A DNA stretch of 64,000 nt from Nectonema munidae (taxonomy: Eukaryota; Nematomorpha; Nectonematoida; Nectonematidae), in the NCBI GenBank assembly GCA_030549495.1, contig JAUIRK010000875.1, positions 647,501 through 711,500 on the forward strand. The letters run 5' to 3'. The notes beneath the pieces are model-generated. The model was not told the origin of the DNA, did no database searches, and worked only from the letters and a program-made list of their open reading frames with translations. Made by a program: the position numbers and the translations under genes. Below, in pieces: positions 44,097 to 56,105 of the stretch (the first letter of the stretch is position 1; the number at the start of each line of letters is the position of its first letter).

Positions 44097-45814
44097 TCTC
44101 AATTTGTGGAAGGGGCATGAATTTTACAAACATGATGAATAATTAAATAGCGAAACAAGCTCTCTCATAAATATGAGAAAGAAAATTTGATGGAAAATGA
44201 TTTACTTATATGTGAATAGAAGCATTTATCTTTTGATCACAAATTGATTGGTGCATAATGTACCTAACTATTCAAAAACGGCTCCTTTTCAGTACCACTT
44301 TACATTTCATTTGGATGTGTAATTATAAAGATTTCATGAATACTTTACCGTAATTGTAGTAAAAGAAATATATTTCCAGAAAGAGACCCAAACACATTTA
44401 GACGCACACACATACCTACATAGATATTTAAATAGAGGAAGATTGCACAAAAATATCTGAAAGTCAACTGGCTTACTCGAGTCAAAATCATTCCTGGTTT
44501 CGTCATCTTTCTAGGTTTGCATAAAAGGTATTTGGAAAAATCATCAAAGCGGAGAGATGTTGTTCGAGTGATTCTGTATTTGAAAATCTAATGTTTTGGA
44601 AATGAACTCTAAACTGTAAAAATAGTCTGTATCTTGTATCTCAATGCTGCTTATAATGCATGTATTTGTTCTTGAAGTTTTGTGAGAATAAAATAAAGTA
44701 AGTGAAATGTATTTAATTGCATTTTCAGAGTAGTTGAATCCAACACGACAGGTAGGTAACCTAATTTTATATTAAAAATTATTATCAAGTCTAAATTTTT
44801 TATTTCCAATAAAGAAGACTATGAAATCTAAGTTATTCTATTCGTATTTCATTCATAATTCTATGAAGGAGTTCCTACAAGTGACAGACCGAGGAAAACC
44901 TGGGTAAAGGTGGATTTAAGAACTTTGAACTTGAACATCGAAGATTGGAAAGACAGAACCTTATGGAGAATTTTTTAATTTACTATCAAGACATTAAATT
45001 TTTCCATCATATAGTTGAATAGAATCCACAAGAAATATAGAAGAACAAAATCCCTAAGAATTTAGATGAATTCCGGTTTTTCATTCACAAATCTTATATG
45101 ACGAAATATGACTTTAGAAAATTGTACCCCCAAATGTGATTATTTATCTCTTTATTTAGCATAGGAACTCATCTTTTACTTTCAAAGTATTTTTCATATG
45201 AATTATTTTTTGTAGAAATACGAAATTTGGTTCTTGACTTTTTCTTTTGTGTCGTTTTGATAGTATAAAATTCTGGCAACACTAGGTAAGTTAAAATTCA
45301 GATCGATGAAAATTAAAAAATATATTAGAGAAATGGAAAATATCCTTGTCTCATTCAATATCTTACTTTGGCAAAACATATTGTTTTAATTATCCACAGA
45401 TATTTTGTATGATCTTTAACACCCCTTTTCATTAATTTGAAAACGATACTTGATATTGTTTTAAAATGTGAAGAAAGTTTCATGTTTTTGAATTAAAATT
45501 TTGAAAAGTTTGTAAGAAAAATACTTTTAAATCAAATTTTTCGAATTTTAAAATTGAGCGAATGTCAGATAGAAGAGATACCATGGCCGAAGTTTGCCGA
45601 TCAATGTAACATTTAAGCCTCACAAGACTTTCTGCAACTCCACCCAAAGATCAAGGATATATTCATTGATTAAGGTATACATAAGAAGGATACATAACGG
45701 TAGTAACTTATTTTATTATAGCAAGAACGAAAATATACATTTATATACAATATAATTAGCTCAAAATAACATAATTTGATGTTACTGATGAGAGTAATAC
45801 AAACCTTAATAAAC
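44097..45814. other. Receptor 5' flank and spacer
   Basis: Up to 45397 this is the counterpart of 1-1355. From 45398 to 45814 it is AT-rich sequence with no recognised content. Confidence 0.4.
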
Positions 45815-47245
45815 AATAATGTTCTTAATGTCATGTTTGGAACTGTTTTTCTATCACCAACTTCTCAATCTGTGATGTTGTTTTGGATACAGCACAACGC
45901 ATGTCATCCCCAGCATGGAGTTTATTTCTTAGCTTCGATTTTATAACTAGTAAACATGAAAAGGTCATTCACACGGAAGGAAAAGGCATTAGAATTCTCA
46001 GCATACCTTCAGCCAAATTTGGATATCGAAGAAATTGCTTGATCCAAAATTGATTCACTGCTAGGGATTCAAAGTCAGTGTTTGCGCAGTCAGATGTGAT
46101 AAGATCAATGAATTCTTCTTGGTATATTTCAGCAAATTTTTGCAGCAACTGGTTTTCAAAGTAAGCTATGGGATAACCGAGGCTTTTCTGGAAAATATCG
46201 ATAAACTCCTCTTTTAAAGTCTCCAAGTGTTGGATCAGCAAACTTTGAAAACTGTTGTTGAATGGAACATCGTTCTCATTTTCTTCAACAAATGTATTTA
46301 ATGTCGAAAACATGTAAACATTTCTCTCTTTTTTATCCTTGACAGCCAAAGATCCTGCTTCATTTGTAAGGCATTTCGTTTTTCTGCAAAATCAAGTTTT
46401 GGAATTCTCTCCCTGAAGTGAAAGATTAATGGAATTCAAAATTGTGAAGTAATCTACAAAGTATGCAGTTTTTACTAAATTATTCATGTCATCAAGGAAA
46501 TTTGAAAGTTCTGTTCTTCCTTGCTGAGATAGGAATTCTCTCACCTCAGCATTCAACTCAAAAATCTCTCCAATAATTTTCCTTTTGACAGCCACCTTAT
46601 CTCAGTGTGCAATAGAAGAACTTCATGCTTGGAATCGATTTCTTGGCACAAGTTTAGCGAACAAGCGATTGTTCAATGCATTTGACTTTATGAAGTTAAC
46701 CGTTTTAACAACTGATTGCATAACAGTTTTCAAATCTGTTTTCAATGTATTTAGAGCTAATACCTGTCAACTCTCCCGTTCCTGGAACATTAAAAGACAG
46801 ATTCAAAATCCTTCCTTGAAGAAGAATTACTGAATCTATCAAAGAAAGCAAGCAACCAAAGCATATATATAAAGAATTATTAATTTGGAATTTGTTTTTG
46901 TTTAGGTAAATATTTTATTTTGTTACTAACTAGTATATCTGTATTTTGCATTATTCTAATAAATTATCAATTATATTTTACAAAATGCTTTTATCAAAGA
47001 GAATTCTGTAGATTAATTCAGTTCTCCCTGCTTTAGACAAAATCTCCCCTTTTTTCAACAAAAAATCAAGAATATCCAGGTTTCAATAATTTAAGGTTGA
47101 CTGAGAGGTATGAACTCCAACAGCTTGTGGAGAAACATTATTTACTATCTGTTGAAACCCAGATCCACAGCCTAGAATAGACGGTGCACCATCAGTACAT
47201 ATGCCGCCAACATTTTCCCACTTAGTCCATGTTCTTTAAGAAATG
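45815..47245 (-). mobile_element. hAT transposon relic (ZBED5-like)
   Basis: Minus-strand pieces in order: TDGAPSILGCGSGFQQIVNN (near 47140-47200), FLDDMNNLVKTAYFVDYFTI and LNSINLSLQGEN (46392-46595), FQSLLIQHLETLKEEFIDIF and FWIKQFLRYPNLAEGMLRIL (45969-46349), then IKSKLRNKLHAGDDMRCAVS ending near 45815, the hAT dimerisation region. Several breaks, N-terminus absent, no terminal repeats found. Confidence 0.8.
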
Positions 47246-47516
47246 ATCCTATTTTTCATTTATTTTAATTTTAATTATTCACCAACAACTCATTTATTAT
47301 TTCTAACATATATCTGCATGTCTTTCTGCAGCTCACTATTGGTTTGTAAACATCAATATATTCGGTACCTTGAACGTAGTTAATAGAAAATACAAACATA
47401 AGACAACCTTCTATTACACACAGAGACACACACAAAAAAATTACACCAAAATAAAATTTGTCCTTGAAATACTAACTAACACAAGAGATAAATCACATTT
47501 TCAAATATTACAACGC
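47246..47516. other. Spacer, nothing recognised
   Basis: AT-rich, with no supported feature. Confidence 0.35.
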
Positions 47517-49136
47517 TCCATACTTACAACTCTCTAAATACCAATTCAGTGTTGGCTCAAACAGACTGGTAGCACAATGACACACAGAGATATGGAATTC
47601 TTTCATGGGGCTCAGAGTTGAAACATCAGTCATCCCTTACTCATCTTAACAAAATTCATCGCCTGGGTCTCCTTTCTATCACCAATGCCTATCACACTAC
47701 ACCAACTACAAAACTTGAAATATTCACTAACACGCTACCCCTCCATCTCAATCTAAAGAAAATGCTTCTTAAAAATTACCTAATAACTTTCTGCTCTACA
47801 CCCTCACCACATCCCTTCACCAACCTATACACAACCCAAACATCCCAATCACTGCAGTACTACAATTCCTTATTAATTCAGTTTGCTCCTAACAAAACAT
47901 CTTATCAAGTGCTACCATAAAATCACCCAATCGAGCTCATCCACCCTTCTTCGTCTCCTCCTTACACCACTAACATCTGTCACCATAGATATCTTGCCCT
48001 AAACTCTATAGCTCACCAACGTACAACAAATACTATCAGTTCGCTTTCAATTTTCACTGACGGTTCCAAATCACAACACCGCTTTTCAGCTGCATGCGCA
48101 TTCTTCCTACAAAACACAAAAAACCCATTCCTTATCCAACACACAAACCTAGATCCAGAAATCACTGCACACGAAACAGAAATTCACGCAGTATTACTAT
48201 CCTGCAACATACTCCTTAATTATCTAACTTCCTTTTCTACCTCCTTCAAATATATCACTTTTTTCACAGACTCGCAAAATTTAATAAATGACCTAAAACT
48301 TGAAAACAAAATCTCACACTCAACTTATAGTTTAGCAAGCAAACTTATTCACCTATCTAATCACTTTGAATTAAAAATCGTCTGGTGCCCAGCTCATTCC
48401 AGCTGTTTCGAAAATTACCTTGTCGATTACGTTGCAAAATCAAAAATCTCCGATTCACAGATCCTACCCCTATTTTCTCTACCCATTTCCACATTTACAA
48501 ATACTATAACTAACTCCACACTACTGCAGTGGCAACAATCTATTGACTCAACCATCACATCACTTCCGACATCTATGCCGTTATCACAACTCATTTTAAA
48601 CAAACACTTTCACTCACTCCCTCGGAACATCATTCGCTGGCTCTCATCCCATTGCCCTTGTAATGCATACTTCTTCAAATTCAAACTTCACTCAAACCCT
48701 TTCTGTCGTTTCAGCTGACCGACACCAACTCCTTGAAAAAAGCCGCTACTTTTTTAAAGATATTCCATCCTCTCTGCATGATCTCCTACAACACCCATTA
48801 CTCATCAAACATCTCTCTCTTCTCATAACCACAATCGAACCAATACTCTCCGCGAACCAAACACTCAATCCTCCCCCAAATATCCAATAACAATAAGCCA
48901 TTATTATCACTAACCCATACATTCTACACAACAGTCTAGTGTTTACAGCCATGAAAATCTTCCAAATTTTCTTTTCTATTTCAGAAAGATCCACAAAGAC
49001 TAAACGAACACTTTGAAGACTAAATTCCAGCAGACTTGCAAGCCTATCAGCTCCAGCTGGAAAGTGCTTAGAAATCTCCCTACCTACCTGCCTACCTTCA
49101 TACTTACAACTCTCTAAATACAAATTCAGTTTTGCC
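47517..49136 (+). mobile_element. LINE fragment with RNase H and long TSD
   Basis: A direct repeat, ATACTTACAACTCTCTAAAT then ACCAATTCAGTGTTG, lies at about 47519-47555 and, with two changes, at 49100-49136. Between them are the C-terminal part of a LINE polyprotein, a 3' untranslated part and a simple tail (CCTACCTACCTGCCTACC). This is the pattern of a 5'-truncated retroinsertion with a target duplication of about 37 bp. The plus strand of 47600-48890 is strikingly poor in G and rich in C, unlike its surroundings. Confidence 0.75.
47618..48890 (+). CDS. LINE C-terminal region with RNase H domain
   Basis: LTHLNKIHRLGLLSITNAYH then TTPTTKLEIFTNTLPLHLNL is the post-polymerase segment of I/R1/Jockey-type proteins. 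The RNase H domain follows: SLSIFTDGSK (first Asp), EITAHETEIHAVLLSC (Glu), YITFFTDSQNLIND (second Asp) and LKIVWCPAHSS with FENYLVDYVAK (last Asp). RWLSSHCPCNAYFFKF follows. One stop lies at about 47918 and another near 48700. The polymerase itself is absent. Confidence 0.85.
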
Positions 49137-49292
49137 AGATGCAAACTCATAATTGACACAAATGATAGACAGGCATATATATCCGAAGCACTATGGATAC
49201 AGGTATAAATGGCTAAGAATCCGTGATCCCCACAAGTTAATCCTGGGATTAAAAAGGTCCTGAGAAATACGATAGACAACAATCGACTGTAC

Positions 49293-50740
49293 ACTGTAAA
49301 AAGTGCGTTTAGAATTTAAACACAGTATTAGGTGTTTGGTTATTTTTGTGTTTAAATAATGTTTAAAACCTAAACACTTTACACCTAAAATTACATTGAA
49401 AGGAAAATATTTAGCATTTAAACATATTATATTACATTTAGACATTTTTATGTTGAAAAATTATTTATAATCTTAAATACCATATAAAATTTCCAACTAT
49501 TCCGTTTTGTGTTTAGAGTTTAAACAGAAAAATTAAACTGTATCGATTTAAATTTTGTATATAGGACAGATAGATGTCACTAAAATACAGAATTATTTTT
49601 TTATAGCATTAGAGCTTATCTCATGTACATTTCAAAAGTGTATGCACTCAGGATGTTTTTAAAATATAAACACTTTATGTGTTGACAGCAGCATTTCAAT
49701 TAAAAAATTTTATATGTGCCGAACCAGAGGAATAGCTGGGCCCGCGTCTGAAGAGGCCAGTACATTTGTGTGCTTTCTCGACATAACTTAATTGAGTTAG
49801 CATTTTAATAGTTGTTACTTACAGAAATTTTATTCAAAATATCAACCCTGTACAAAGTTTTTGGTATACAGGACATTAATTTGAAAACTTGCCTAAAACA
49901 TATCTATAAATATAAAACTTATAAAAAAAAACTATCAATTAAGTATCTAAAATCTAAAAAGATCTTTTGTTCAGTGTTTTTTATCAATCAAAAAATTGTC
50001 AATTTTGGACCCTATTTTTAGCCCTTGAACTTGATAAAATGACAAAAATTCCAAATTAATAAATGTTTTGCTTTTGTTTTAGATTCCAAGTTACAGTAAA
50101 ACGATACAGAACCTACTAGATAAAGGAGAAATTTACAAAGAATTCGGCAAATTTGTTGAGGAAACGGCTTATCATCTTCTTTCATTGAATAATATAAATA
50201 ATAAAACTTCTTACTATCAATTTTTTTTTAATATCTCGTGTTTTTTTGGCTAATTTTAATGATTTCAATTTTTTGTTAGTATGGCTGAACTGCTTAATGG
50301 CACTCAAGATTAGTTCGATGGAATGAATTATAAAATTATTCACAAACTTAATATTTCATGATTCTTTTTTTGTTATTCAAAACTTGTTATTAATAAACAA
50401 AAATTTTTATAGGCAACGGCGATACAGACAAAAATGAAGAGTAGTATAGCAAAGCAGCCATACTACCAAAAAAGATCCCATAACTTTTGTAAAATTTCTA
50501 AGAAATGAAGGTCAAAATATTCAATTAAAACACAAAATACTTAATTGATATGTGCTTAGAACCTCATCACAACATTTTAGAACACTTTTTATCAAAACGG
50601 AATATTTTGGAACACGTAAAATTTAAACATTTTTTTTCTGAACGCATAAAATTTGAACGCGTTTAGATAAAAAGTGTTTCTAAAAACGGACACTTTTTGT
50701 GTTTAAAAATGCGTTTATAATTTAAACAGATTTTTTACAA
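49293..50740. mobile_element. Unclassified terminal-inverted-repeat element
   Basis: The ends are related in inverse: TGTAAAAAGTGCGTTTAGAA at 49295, and from the other side TTGTAAAAAATCTGTTTAAA ending at about 50740. Both terminal zones are crowded with variants of GTTTAAA and its complement (about a dozen over 49300-49530 and 50600-50730). It is about 1.45 kb. No transposase motif was recognised. One exon-like stretch lies at about 50083-50205. Confidence 0.55.
50083..50205 (+). CDS. Exon-like frame in the unclassified element
   Basis: After an acceptor-like TTTTGTTTTAG the frame reads IPSYSKTIQNLLDKGEIYKE then FGKFVEETAYHLLSLNN, with a stop. Its less AT-biased composition and amphipathic pattern make it stand out. 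Unknown family. Confidence 0.25.
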
Positions 50741-52424
50741 TTGATTTCCCCAGTTAATCGCGGCATTAAAACGGAAAATAGTTCAGTGAACAAAGTATTA
50801 TTCATGTTTACTCTGTTGTGTGTATGATAAGAATATATGGAGAGTGTTGATTTGGCAAAAAACTTGAACAACCGTCTCGATACAATTTCCTCATTGACAG
50901 TTTCGAATTCAAGGAAACAATAACCTTCCTTATGTGAAGAAATGAAGATGTCAAGGGGAGGATTCGATCTATCATCACAGATAGAAGACAGAAGCTTGGT
51001 GCGTTACTTCTATCAAGTTTACCGAAAGGTTTTTTACTTCTATCAAATTCTTCAATGGGCATTCTCAATTTTTTAAATGTCCTAAAATGATTTATAATTT
51101 TTGGTAATTTTGAATTTATATGAAATAGTTTCGGTTGCAAAAACAATCTCGTTATGGAAGGATTAAGATTTATGGAAATAAAAATATGTGGTATTTGTGA
51201 AAGCTATTAAAATAAATAAAGCTTATCTTGCAATAATTTGATACGTTCAGAGGCTTTGTTAAGATAGCGAAGCAGAAAGAGCTCATAAAAAGCTCAGAAG
51301 CTAATTTAAGAATGAATTTGATATTTTTTGAGTAGTAATAATATGGGACATAAGGCTGCTTTTACCAATTCAACGATATAACAATGTTTATTTTGAATTA
51401 GAAACAAGATTCTATACTCGTTAATAGCGGCATGTAATCTTGTTGTTTTGATATTAAAATGAGATAAACCTTGAAAACAAATTCATAAATTAAAAATATA
51501 ACTTTGAAAACAAAATTTGACCATTAGAGCGTAATAATGGGTGAAGGTGTGAATCGAATTGGTAAAATCAGTTCTGTTCCCAAAAAATCATTCGATAAGT
51601 TTTTTCTCCCAATTGTCATTTATTATTTCTATAGTACACACATTTGAGTATGAGAGAAATAAGGGAACTGCTCCACATTGAAACGACAACGCGTGATCAT
51701 GAGAAATATGAAATAGAAACTCTTTTAATGAAATGTGTAATAAGCCTCGCTTTTATAATGTCTATATAGAACCCTTTTGGGGAGATATATAGAAACAAGT
51801 ATGTAACTTGTCTACAAGGAAGATACACGGTTTTTTAATGAACTAGGAGATGGGGTAATAATCTTGTATTGAGTCAACCTGCATTCGTGCACCGTTGTGA
51901 TGCGAATATGGAAATAAACATTGTAAGTAAATTTCATGAGTCTCCCTTCCTTGGGATCCCTCTTTTTCTCTTCTACACACGCAAAATGTTCGAGTTGAGT
52001 TAGTCTAGACTCAAGGTAATCACGTCTTTTACGAAAGTTTTCAATGTTTCAACAATAAATCCTTCTGGACTTAACACTCTGAAGGGAAGATAGGAAGGCG
52101 CTGATTCATTTTGCATCATGAGAAATAATATTTGGTCTGGACGGCAAGCCGTGTAAGTAACAAAGCAAACAAATGTAGACGTTTACATTCTAAAAACGCC
52201 TGCACAAAAGTAAGGAAGAGAATTGTGCACATCGTGCAAGTAATATTTCAGCATCATAATATTTCGAAAAACATGCCCATTGAAAGAATAGACACACTGT
52301 AATGAACATATACGACGCCTATAACACTGATCAGAAATTTCCATTACACAATTGTAACAAATTGAAAAAAGTGTTATTTTTTAATAATTTATAAATCTTT
52401 TCAATGTGATTATGTATGTTTCAA
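50741..52424. other. Region without a recognised gene
   Basis: AT-rich. The 112-residue minus frame at 50808-51146 matches nothing I know. No transposon ends were recognised. Confidence 0.35.
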
Positions 52425-52640
52425 CTATGCTGAATTCAGTGGTGATGTCCATTTTTTTTAATCAAAATCAATTAGACATGTCAAAAAATTGATAGCTCAT
52501 GTCAAAACTAAAATTTTTATTAAAATACTTAAAAAAAGTTTATTACACATATATACCATTTTCAAGTATGCCAAATTTAGAGTTTTTACTCATTTTTTAT
52601 ATAAATCAATTAAACGTGTTAAAAATCGATTAAAACTGTT
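52425..52640. repeat. Dispersed repeat R2, tandem pair
   Basis: ACTATGCTGAATTCAGTGGT and following bases, then, about 135 bp on, ACACATATATACCATTTTCA with AGTATGCCAAATTTAGAG. Each is followed by an AATCAATTA.AC.TGT.AAAAAATTGAT block. Related to 19740 and 22800. Confidence 0.6.
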
Positions 52641-54902
52641 AATCAATGTCAAATGTATAAACTTCAAAATAAATTCTAATTTCTCTGCTAATTATTTTCT
52701 TAATTTATTTAATTCACCCAAAATATTTCATTTGTCAGTAAATTAGGTATCTCCATATGAACTCCATCGTTTTGGCTACCAATTCGTTATAGTCTGATAA
52801 TATATACGTCTTTTCTTTTATACATTATAGGGTATGTATTTTTGCTATTCATTTTATGATGATTCTTTCTTAGTAGCTCTTCTTTATCAGAAAAAAATAA
52901 GGATTTATTTTGAACAGATTTTACCCGTTCTCAAAGCGTTCTCGAATTCTTCTTGATGCTTAGGTTTTTTTTATCTGTATCTTGTATTTTATTATCGACT
53001 GATATGAACAGATTTTCAGCCTGAATATTTCTGAGCGAATCCCAGTTCAAAAGTTTTTTTATGGAATAAATCTTTCGTGGTGTTCATTCTTCAATTACAA
53101 AAAGTTCCACCTTCTTCATCTAAAAGACTTTCTCTTTTACGCAAAGGGAAAAAGGTGGACAAATAGATTTTAAATTTAAAATTATCTTGATAGTGACTAA
53201 ATCTTCACATATTGGCATCTGTGACAGTTTTCATAACTCTGGCCTATTCTAAATTTTCAGATGTGCTTCCTATTCATTGGAAAATGGTAGATAAAAATTT
53301 AGATCCATTCAGTCGAGATACTTACTTTTTTTCTTAAATTTTCTTTTAATCACACGCTCTCTTTTCAGGTTTTCTTAAATAAATATCTTATACTCAACAT
53401 GATTCAAAAATGTATTATAAACCCAAATATATTTAAAAAGTTATATTTGTACAATATAAACAATAGACAACGATTTTTAATTATTTTTTTTTACAGAAAT
53501 GAATTTTGGAAAAAACAAATTTTCAGGCATACTGTCAATCAATTTTTTTTAACCCTTTATTAAAAATTTAGAAAAATGAAAGATTTCCGATGAATACCGG
53601 CGTTTTCCTTAAATATTCATAGCGGGGTAGGCTGATGAAACCAAGTGTCTGCATTTGATTGTCGTTAAATTAGCTACCGGGCCACGTAACGAAGGGATCA
53701 TGTAAAATTTTAATTCATCATCATCAGCATCGTATTTCATCGTTTTAACGCTTTCTTCGTTGACTTGCAAACTTTCTCTAAAAGGCAAAATAAACTTCTT
53801 GTTTGCTTTGTAACACTGTGTTGCCAGACGTATATTCTTACATGCTATCAATACTGCACAACTTCCCTAGCTTGGACACATTTTCGTGTTTCTATTGAAG
53901 ACAGCAGCTCCTTTCAATTTTAGTTTGGAGCAAATTCGTTTGTTTACTCACGTACCCTACGCGACACCTAAGCAAAATTGCGAGGATAAAAGCCCGGCCT
54001 CTCCTAAGACACCCACACTTTCTTCCAACGAACTGCTGCCATTCCCGCTCTTTCAAGATGCGCATATCAGTTCAACTCGTAAAATCTTCAATTTATATCA
54101 AACTTATTTCAATTTGCTTCATTTTAGCGCAACCCCATTGCTTTTTTAATAGCAAAAATATCCAGCTTCTAAGTACACACCTATATTCGAGTGAAATTTT
54201 TTCCCACAATCCCACGAATTATCCTAGTAGTTTTCAAAATTTTCACTAAGTTATTTAAAATTCGTTTTATTTGAAAGTTTTATATATGAAGAAATAAAAC
54301 TAAATCCATCATGAATTTTGAAAATTTTATGATTTGAAATTCTTACTTTTTAAAAATGTTATCAAATTTTTCTTTTTTAATCCTACGTAATCGCAGAAAT
54401 TCTGGTAGGAGTATTTTAAAAACAAATTATAATTCATTGTTGTTTTATATATATAAAAAAATTATAAAAAATCCTATACAAAATTTTGAAAATTACCCTA
54501 AATTTCTGGTATTTACGATAGAAAAAATATGATAACGTTTATTTTTTGTGTACAAATATTAATGAAAACAAATTTTTATCAATTTAGTGAAATATTTGGA
54601 ATGTACTGGTTGATTCCGCAATAAGCCCTGACTACTTTTTTCTTAAAATTCAATTCTATAATTAACATGCATCTTATAAGCAAGAGGATTAAATCAAAAA
54701 ATAAGAATTGCATTCTCTTGTCAATCACTGGCCCAAAGACTTTGTGTGATTGACTGAAATATCTTACTTCGTTTGGGTTTTCATCCGTGCAGGAGCGATG
54801 ATCCCATTTCTCCCTGATCTGACTGAAAGACATGATGCACATTCTTCTGTTTCCTAATTTTGTGTGTTAAGCCTTTAAAGTGTCTTATAAATGAGTATGT
54901 TT
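52641..54902. other. Region with weak coding signals
   Basis: Mostly AT-rich with nothing assigned. A minus frame at 53609-53851 is listed separately. The plus frame at 53886-54149 on the other strand has no known relatives. Confidence 0.35.
53609..53851 (-). CDS. Unassigned frame, possible serpin-like exon
   Basis: After a TTGTGCAG acceptor-like site the frame reads ACKNIRLATQCYKANKKFIL, PFRESLQVNEESVKTMKYDA and DDDELKFYMIPSLRG, with a stop at the end. The pattern R-L-A-T-x-x-Y-x-x-N-x-x-F resembles the start of serpin helix E/F exons, but the similarity is weak. It lies 5' of the right serpin on the opposite strand. Confidence 0.25.
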   Translation of the reverse strand: MIACKNIRLATQCYKANKKFILPFRESLQVNEESVKTMKYDADDDELKFYMIPSLRGPVANLTTIKCRHLVSSAYPAMNI

Positions 54903-54910
54903 CTTCAAGC

Positions 54911-55179
54911 GGGAACTTTTGATTCAAAAGACACATGCTAAACGGGCCCATTATATCCAGGTATCACATGAGAGTGTTGTAGCTATGCCGTCATTCTTTT
55001 CTAAGTGGCATTGTTCTTCATGTGAAAAAGAAGTTATCATTGAAAATAGGAATGACATGTTGATAAGTTTATACAGACACGCTGTTAGTACTTCTCGAAG
55101 GAATTTGGATAATCAAAAAGAAAAACGAAAGAAATTATTTCACCAAAAATACGTATATCTCTATCTTAAAATAGTTTAG
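54911..55179 (+). CDS. Conserved CxxC frame upstream of serpin, right
   Basis: Counterpart of 28710-28940: LLIQKTHAKRAHYIQVSHES, VVAMPSFFSKW, then HCSSCEKEVIIENRNDMLIS and LYRHAVSTSRR. It begins after an acceptor-like TTCTTCAAG with no upstream ATG in frame. After RR a deletion relative to the left arm changes the C-terminus. It could be one exon of a small finger protein or part of an old transposase. Confidence 0.35.
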
Positions 55180-55540
55180 GAATATACGCGAAAAGTGTAG
55201 CACAATTATATCCAGTAAAACCTTTAATATTTTACCAAATCTTGGTTTTCTGCATCAATAATAATTTTAGCCAACCAATTCACAATTTCATCTATTCTTG
55301 CAAGAGTCCATTTAGAATTTAAAAGTATTGGACTTAAAACCAAGAAGGCCCAAAATTTCTTACTATTCCATAGGTTTCTTTAAATTATTTTCTTTGATCT
55401 TGAAGAAATGTTCTTTTATAAATTTTAAAAGTACTGATCTTAAATTTCATTGTTGTATCCTGCACCAAAATTTTTAAACTGCCAAAGTAGTAAATGTCAA
55501 ACTCATCGTTTAAGGCCCAGCGCAACTATAAGTATGAAGT

Positions 55541-55627
55541 ATGTCTCATTTAAATTGTCTACTTTTTAGATTTTTCTTTGCATTTTTTTCATTTCTTTCT
55601 CCAAATGCTCAAATTCAACCGAAGAAG
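55541..55627 (+). CDS. Serpin exon 1 (signal peptide), right copy
   Basis: ATG at 55541 gives MSHLNCLLFRFFFAFFSFLS then PNAQIQPKK, ending at donor AAG/GTAAAA. Two bases fewer than the left copy put the upstream ATG at 55534 out of frame, but the second ATG keeps the signal peptide. The hydrophobic core is long and Phe-rich. The protein should be secreted. Confidence 0.68.
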
Positions 55628-56105
55628 GTAAAATATCTATTACTTTTTTACTTTACTCTAAATCTTAAGCATTTTACTCAAAAAAGTTTGATATAAATTC
55701 ATTCAGCTATTATGAGCATTCTTATTATTAGTGTTGGATTGAGTGTAAACATTTTTACTTTGTTGAACAGATGTTTGTACCATTTTCTATGGGGCAACTC
55801 CACATAAAGAGGACCTTAACAACAAATTTTTTATTTTGATAGCTAAAATTTTAATAAAAGGATGTTTGAAAAGTCCATAAATTAAGCATTCTTTTCTTTC
55901 AAGCGAATGACGTTTTCTATCTTCTATATCTATATGCTTTATGTTATAAAATTGAGCTCATAATCTTGATGAATTTTAAAAAAATTAAACATAAAATTCC
56001 CAGCTTTTTGTTGCATTTTCGCCAGAAGGTGCAATATTTCAAAATTCCTTTTTTTACATTTTTAAATAACTAATCTAACTCCTCAAATTTATAACATAAA
56101 CCATC

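Larger units (their letters stand above)
37309..45397. repeat. Inverted repeat A, right arm
   Basis: Reverse complement of 1-5530, longer by the hAT at 38386-41028. It contains receptor copy 2. The outer end lies at or beyond 45397, where the left arm meets the window edge. Confidence 0.93.

Noticed and set aside
48746-49294. 182-residue open frame on the minus strand
   Set aside because: It lies antisense to the G-poor LINE and its 3' tail; the low G content of the plus strand removes minus-strand stops by chance.
50808-51146. 112-residue minus-strand frame
   Set aside because: No domain, signal or conserved partner, and no splice or repeat support.
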